NCBI GenBank assembly: GCA_002067895.1 | Contig: MVRE01000004.1 | Coordinates: forward strand, 1-64,000 | Origin: Methanoregula sp. PtaU1.Bin051 | Lineage (GTDB): Archaea > Halobacteriota > Methanomicrobia > Methanomicrobiales > Methanospirillaceae | Reading direction: 5' to 3' | DNA: 64,000 nt | Shown here: positions 60,784-64,000 of the stretch, piece by piece | How the letters are laid out: the number at the start of each line of letters is the position of its first letter | Numbering within the stretch: the first letter of the stretch is position 1 | Program-made: the position numbers and the translations under genes | The notes under the pieces: generated by a model | Databases searched by the model: none | What the model saw: only the letters and a program-made list of their open reading frames with translations | What the model was told of the DNA's origin: nothing

Positions 60784-62241
60784 ATGAAGCGGCATCTCTA
60801 CCTGTCAACGATTCTTGCTGATGTCGGAGAACCGCTTCTCTTTGTTTCCCCGCTCACCTGTATCCCTCTCGTTGTCGCTATCCTCTTTGGCGAATGGAAA
60901 ATCCTTCCCTCGATGGCATCGGTTCCGGTCATCTTCCTGCTTCTCGGGCTTGCCCTGAAACGTCTCCCGAAGAGCGGGCAGGAAAAACGGCTCTCTGCCG
61001 CGATGTGCTCGGTAGCTCTTTTCTGGCTCATCTGTGCGGCAGTCAGCGGGATTCCATTCGTGTTCGGGGTGCACATGAGCGTTACGGATTCGCTGTTCGA
61101 AGGGATGGCCGGTTGGACCAGTACCGCATTTTCGATGGCAAGGGATTTGGATACCATGCCGTTCACTCTCCTTTTCTGGCGTTCATATATGCAATGGATC
61201 GGGGGGATCGCGATTGTCGCGTTCTCCATCGCCATGGCGAGCAGTACCGGTCTCTTTACAACAAAAATGCTCAGGAGCGAGAGCAGGGACGAGCCACCAA
61301 TGCACGGGGTTATCACCGCGGGAAGGGCCCTGTACGGGATCTATGCCCTGCTCACCTTTATCGCAATCGGGTTAATCCTCTTTACCGGCCTCTCTCTCTG
61401 GGATTCGGTCAACCTTGCAATGACAACGATATCGACCGGCGGTTTCACCGTTCATTCGCAGGGCATCATCTATTACCAAAATATACTCCTTGAACTGGTC
61501 CTGATCCCGATCATGATCGCCGGGGCTCTCCCGTTCAAGCTTTACTTTCTGATCCTCCAGAACAGAAAGTGGAGCTTTTTCGGCGACGAGCAGGTCAAGC
61601 TCTTTTTTATAATCCTTGCGGCAGGCGTTGCCTTTCTAACATTTGATCAGGTCTATTTCGAAAATACAGACGTTCTGATCGCTCTCGGACAGGGACTTTT
61701 TATGGCCACATCGGCCTTAACCACAACCGGGTTCCAGATCGCAAGACCGGATGCATGGGCGGGAGTTACACTCCTTTTCTTAACGATGCTGGTTTTTATC
61801 GGGGGATCGGCCGGAAGTACGGCCGGAGGCATCAAGCTGAACCGTGTCGCTCTCGCTTACCGTGGCATGTTATGGTGGTTCAAGCGTGCTTTCGTGAGCG
61901 CAAAAGTGATCGTACCTCTCAGGATCGAAGGGAAAGTGATCCCCCGGGCAACGGCCGAGATCGAGATGGCGAAGAACATGCTCGTCATCATTCTCTCGGT
62001 CGTCATTGTCTTTATCTCAACCCTGCTGGTGCTCCAGTTCCATATTACCTCGTTCTCAATCTCGGAGGTTCTTTTTGATACGATATCCGCATTATCGACC
62101 TGCGGCCTTACAACCGGTTATGTCTCCTATGACATGCCGGTGCTCTCCAAATGGATCTTCATCGGCATGATGTGGGTAGGCAGGCTCGAGGTGATCCCGG
62201 TCATGATGCTGATAATCGCGCTCATCCGCGACCCTGAATAA
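60784..62241 (+). CDS. trkH: TrkH/KtrB-family potassium transporter
   Basis: 485-aa integral membrane protein with the four-fold MPM repeat of the SKT superfamily. Filter-type segments are visible in SMAGWTSTAF-like, TTISTGGFTVH, ALTTTGFQIA and STCGLTTGYV, and GGSAGSTAGGIKLNR is a strong family signature. It mediates K+ (or Na+) uptake with a TrkA/KtrA regulatory partner, which is not encoded next to it. It lies 81 nt after fprA with its own likely promoter. Confidence 0.93.
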   Translation: MKRHLYLSTILADVGEPLLFVSPLTCIPLVVAILFGEWKILPSMASVPVIFLLLGLALKRLPKSGQEKRLSAAMCSVALFWLICAAVSGIPFVFGVHMSVTDSLFEGMAGWTSTAFSMARDLDTMPFTLLFWRSYMQWIGGIAIVAFSIAMASSTGLFTTKMLRSESRDEPPMHGVITAGRALYGIYALLTFIAIGLILFTGLSLWDSVNLAMTTISTGGFTVHSQGIIYYQNILLELVLIPIMIAGALPFKLYFLILQNRKWSFFGDEQVKLFFIILAAGVAFLTFDQVYFENTDVLIALGQGLFMATSALTTTGFQIARPDAWAGVTLLFLTMLVFIGGSAGSTAGGIKLNRVALAYRGMLWWFKRAFVSAKVIVPLRIEGKVIPRATAEIEMAKNMLVIILSVVIVFISTLLVLQFHITSFSISEVLFDTISALSTCGLTTGYVSYDMPVLSKWIFIGMMWVGRLEVIPVMMLIIALIRDPE

Positions 62242-62310
62242 CAATATACTCCGGTCAGTTACTCCGGTCAGTCTCAGCACAACTTTTTTTGGTTTAACAT
62301 CAGCAGATCT

Positions 62311-62318
62311 CATATAAA
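62311..62318 (+). promoter_or_regulatory. TATA box of the NifH-like gene
   Basis: CATATAAA lies 22-29 nt upstream of tandem ATGs at 62337 and 62340. Transcription should begin at or near these codons, making the mRNA leaderless and favouring them over the ATG at 62319, which directly follows the box. Confidence 0.5.
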
Positions 62319-62339
62319 ATGCCCGCTAACCGGATCATG

Positions 62340-63152
62340 ATGAAACAGATCGCCCTGTACGGTAAGGGAGGCATCGGTAAGTCGACGACGTCTGCAAACC
62401 TCTCCGCTGCGCTCTCCCTGCAGGGATACGATGTCCTGCAGATCGGCTGCGATCCCAAGCGCGACAGCACCCGCATGCTGATGCACGGGAATTTTATCCC
62501 TACGGTGATGGATCTTGTCCGCGAACGCGGAGAGGCGCAGCTGAGGAAAGAGGACGTTGTCCACAACGGGTTCAATGGTGTACGCTGTGTCGAAGCCGGA
62601 GGCCCGGAACCCGGTGTCGGCTGTGCGGGGCGCGGGATCATCGCAACCTTCCAGATTCTGGAAAAGTTCGGGGCGCTGTCAGGCGATGTAATCGTATACG
62701 ATGTGCTGGGGGATGTTGTCTGCGGCGGGTTTGCGATGCCCATGCGGGAGGGATATGCGCAGGAGATCTACCTTGTCACTTCGGGCGAACTGATGTCGCT
62801 CTATGCCGCAAACAACATCTGCAAGGCGATAAAGAGACTCTCGTCACGGGTAAAGAGCACGTGCCGGCTCGCCGGGGTCATCTGCAATGCAAGGAATATG
62901 CCCCGGGAAGAGGAACTCGTAGCAGAATTCGCCCTTCGGGTGAACAGCAGTCTCGTCGAATTCATACCCCGCGACCGGATCGTGCAGCTTGCCGAGCTGA
63001 ACAAGCAGACTGTTATCGAATATGCGCAGGAGTCCTCCCAGGCCCTGCACTACCGCTCGCTTGCTGCATGTGTGATAAAGAATACCAACCTTACGATCCC
63101 ATCGCCGCTTGAGATCGATGCCCTCGAATCCCTCGCCCTCGAATTCATGTAG
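62340..63152 (+). CDS. NifH-like reductase (nitrogenase-like; CfbC or other group)
   Basis: 270-aa P-loop iron-sulfur ATPase. It begins [17 protein letters not shown] (P-loop 8-16) and has [10 protein letters not shown] and switch II region [16 protein letters not shown]. The two [4Fe-4S] ligands are Cys95 (GVGCAGRG) and Cys128, with each of two subunits giving one pair. C-terminal parts ([36 protein letters not shown]) are also NifH-like. It would pass electrons with ATP hydrolysis to the NifD-like protein encoded next. CfbC, of coenzyme F430 synthesis, is the obvious candidate in a methanogen, but the partner does not look like CfbD, so the name is left open. Confidence 0.85.
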   Translation: MKQIALYGKGGIGKSTTSANLSAALSLQGYDVLQIGCDPKRDSTRMLMHGNFIPTVMDLVRERGEAQLRKEDVVHNGFNGVRCVEAGGPEPGVGCAGRGIIATFQILEKFGALSGDVIVYDVLGDVVCGGFAMPMREGYAQEIYLVTSGELMSLYAANNICKAIKRLSSRVKSTCRLAGVICNARNMPREEELVAEFALRVNSSLVEFIPRDRIVQLAELNKQTVIEYAQESSQALHYRSLAACVIKNTNLTIPSPLEIDALESLALEFM

Positions 63153-64000
63153 GTTTGAGGGCTGCACCCTGACCGGGGCCCTGTCTGTTACGACGTCCGT
63201 CTGCGACAGCATCAGTGTCGTTCACGGACCCTCAGGGTGTGCCCACCATAATTTCTCGCTACTGCACACGACCGGCATTGACAACGACCGTATCACATTT
63301 CCCCGTCTTGTCTCCTCGGGAATGCAGGATGCCGAGATCGTTTTCGGCGGAGAGGAAGCGCTGGAACGTGCGATCCGGTCTGCGGTCTCGGACAATGCGT
63401 CTGTAATATATGTTCTCTCGACCTGCATTGCCGAGACTATCGGAGATGACGTGAAAGCTGTCTGCTCCAGGGACTGGGGCGTCCCGGTCATCCCGATACC
63501 GACTGCCGGGTTTCTCGGGGGATCGTTCCAGAAAGGTGTTAATAACGCGCTTCTGGCAGTTGCCGGCTCGGCACCGATATCCTCACAAGGAGTACGCTTA
63601 CCGGGACTTGTCAATATCATCGGCGAAAAGAATCTTGAGTTTGAGGTGGAGGAGAATTACCGGGAGGTCGTGCGGCTCCTCTCGCTGCTTGGTCTTCGCG
63701 TGAACCTCCGGTTCGTCCACAGGATCCGTGCTGATGAGATCGCACGGCTTGGCTCAGCGTCATTTAATATCCTGCGTGATGAGGATCTGGGAGTTATCGG
63801 GGAGGAGTTATCGAGAAGGTTCGGGACTCCTGCGGTTACATCTTTTCCGGCCGGGTTCTCAGGCACCCTTAAGTTCCTTGAGACTGCCGCGGGAATATAC
63901 GGGGCGGATCCTGCCGAAGCAATTGCAAAGGAACGGCAGGTACAGGAGTTCCTGATCCGGGATTTTGCTGATATCGCCGGTCTTGCGATCAGCGCCGATC
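63118..64000 (+). CDS. Nitrogenase component 1-like subunit (partial)
   Basis: At least 294 codons; the gene runs off the window. The only in-frame ATG (63118) lies inside the NifH-like gene, giving a 35-nt overlap. Near the N-terminus are Cys11 and Cys16 ([13 protein letters not shown]), then Cys41 in [14 protein letters not shown], then Cys103 in [12 protein letters not shown]. These match the three P-cluster cysteine positions of NifD (Cys62, 88, 154). Other family parts are [18 protein letters not shown] and a second domain from about residue 160. CfbD has HGPPGC and GTCxxxIGED but, as far as I recall, not the CxFEGC motif. So a NifD/E-like member of another nitrogenase-like group is at least as likely. 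Confidence 0.75.
   Translation, partial: MPSNPSPSNSCRFEGCTLTGALSVTTSVCDSISVVHGPSGCAHHNFSLLHTTGIDNDRITFPRLVSSGMQDAEIVFGGEEALERAIRSAVSDNASVIYVLSTCIAETIGDDVKAVCSRDWGVPVIPIPTAGFLGGSFQKGVNNALLAVAGSAPISSQGVRLPGLVNIIGEKNLEFEVEENYREVVRLLSLLGLRVNLRFVHRIRADEIARLGSASFNILRDEDLGVIGEELSRRFGTPAVTSFPAGFSGTLKFLETAAGIYGADPAEAIAKERQVQEFLIRDFADIAGLAISAD

Noticed and set aside
1-64000. CRISPR array, rRNA or tRNA genes
   Set aside because: No regularly spaced repeats and no rRNA or tRNA consensus segments were recognised on reading the sequence. A dedicated scan was not possible.

Overview
The window comes from a hydrogenotrophic methanogenic archaeon, most likely of the Methanomicrobiales and resembling Methanoregula or its relatives. 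The evidence is a formylmethanofuran dehydrogenase operon, an archaeal histone, RadA, a multi-OB-fold RPA, Fen1 with a PIP box, an F420H2 oxidase-type flavodiiron protein, the methanogen-specific DUF1890/DUF1894 pair, a YcaO-TfuA pair and methanogen-type sensor kinases. Genes are dense, often overlapping by 4 nt (ATGA/GTGA/TTGA), with a mix of Shine-Dalgarno and leaderless starts. Family names come from recognition of motifs, since no database search was possible.

Layout. 1-219: edge of a decayed transposase. 372-10922 (all minus): a GNAT acetyltransferase and a sensory cluster of HTH-PAS regulator, tandem CheW, Cache chemoreceptor, CheA-REC hybrid, REC-histidine kinase and a membrane PAS protein that looks like a dead histidine kinase. 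11345-19191 (plus): two MoeA-type molybdopterin genes, the second fused to a PBP-like domain, then fwdG-like, fwdD, fwdB, fwdA and fwdC, so pterin cofactor maturation sits next to the Mo/W enzyme that uses it. 19192-21625: MITE-like inverted repeats, an aldehyde dehydrogenase and a hairpin-rich noncoding block. 21626-28951: hisD, a surface protein, and a minus-strand run of orf83, pfpI, orf65, a TPR-winged helix protein and a BrxD-like ATPase, the best candidate here for an undescribed system.

29104-36811: pyrG, guaAB, argD, hisC, a small NMP kinase, a CDP-alcohol phosphatidyltransferase, and ycaO-tfuA (probably McrA thioglycine formation). 37006-47241: information processing (fen, NOG1-like GTPase, HTH-CBS regulator, histone, pgp, radA, rpa) plus an archaeal presenilin-type protease and the lysine genes lysA and dapL. 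47381-53758: cutA, DUF1890/1894, a lone receiver, a HEAT-repeat protein, a two-gene 2-oxoacid:ferredoxin oxidoreductase and a membrane protein.

53944-64000: a 54-aa conserved-looking small protein, two paralogous IPT/TIG lipoproteins, TspO, an ABC ATPase-TOPRIM pair resembling PARIS/OLD defence modules, rubredoxin plus flavodiiron F420H2 oxidase, TrkH, and a nitrogenase-like pair (NifH-like reductase and a NifD-like subunit running off the window). The NifD-like protein has three P-cluster-type cysteine positions, so it need not be CfbD of F430 synthesis. No rRNA, tRNA or CRISPR array was recognised.
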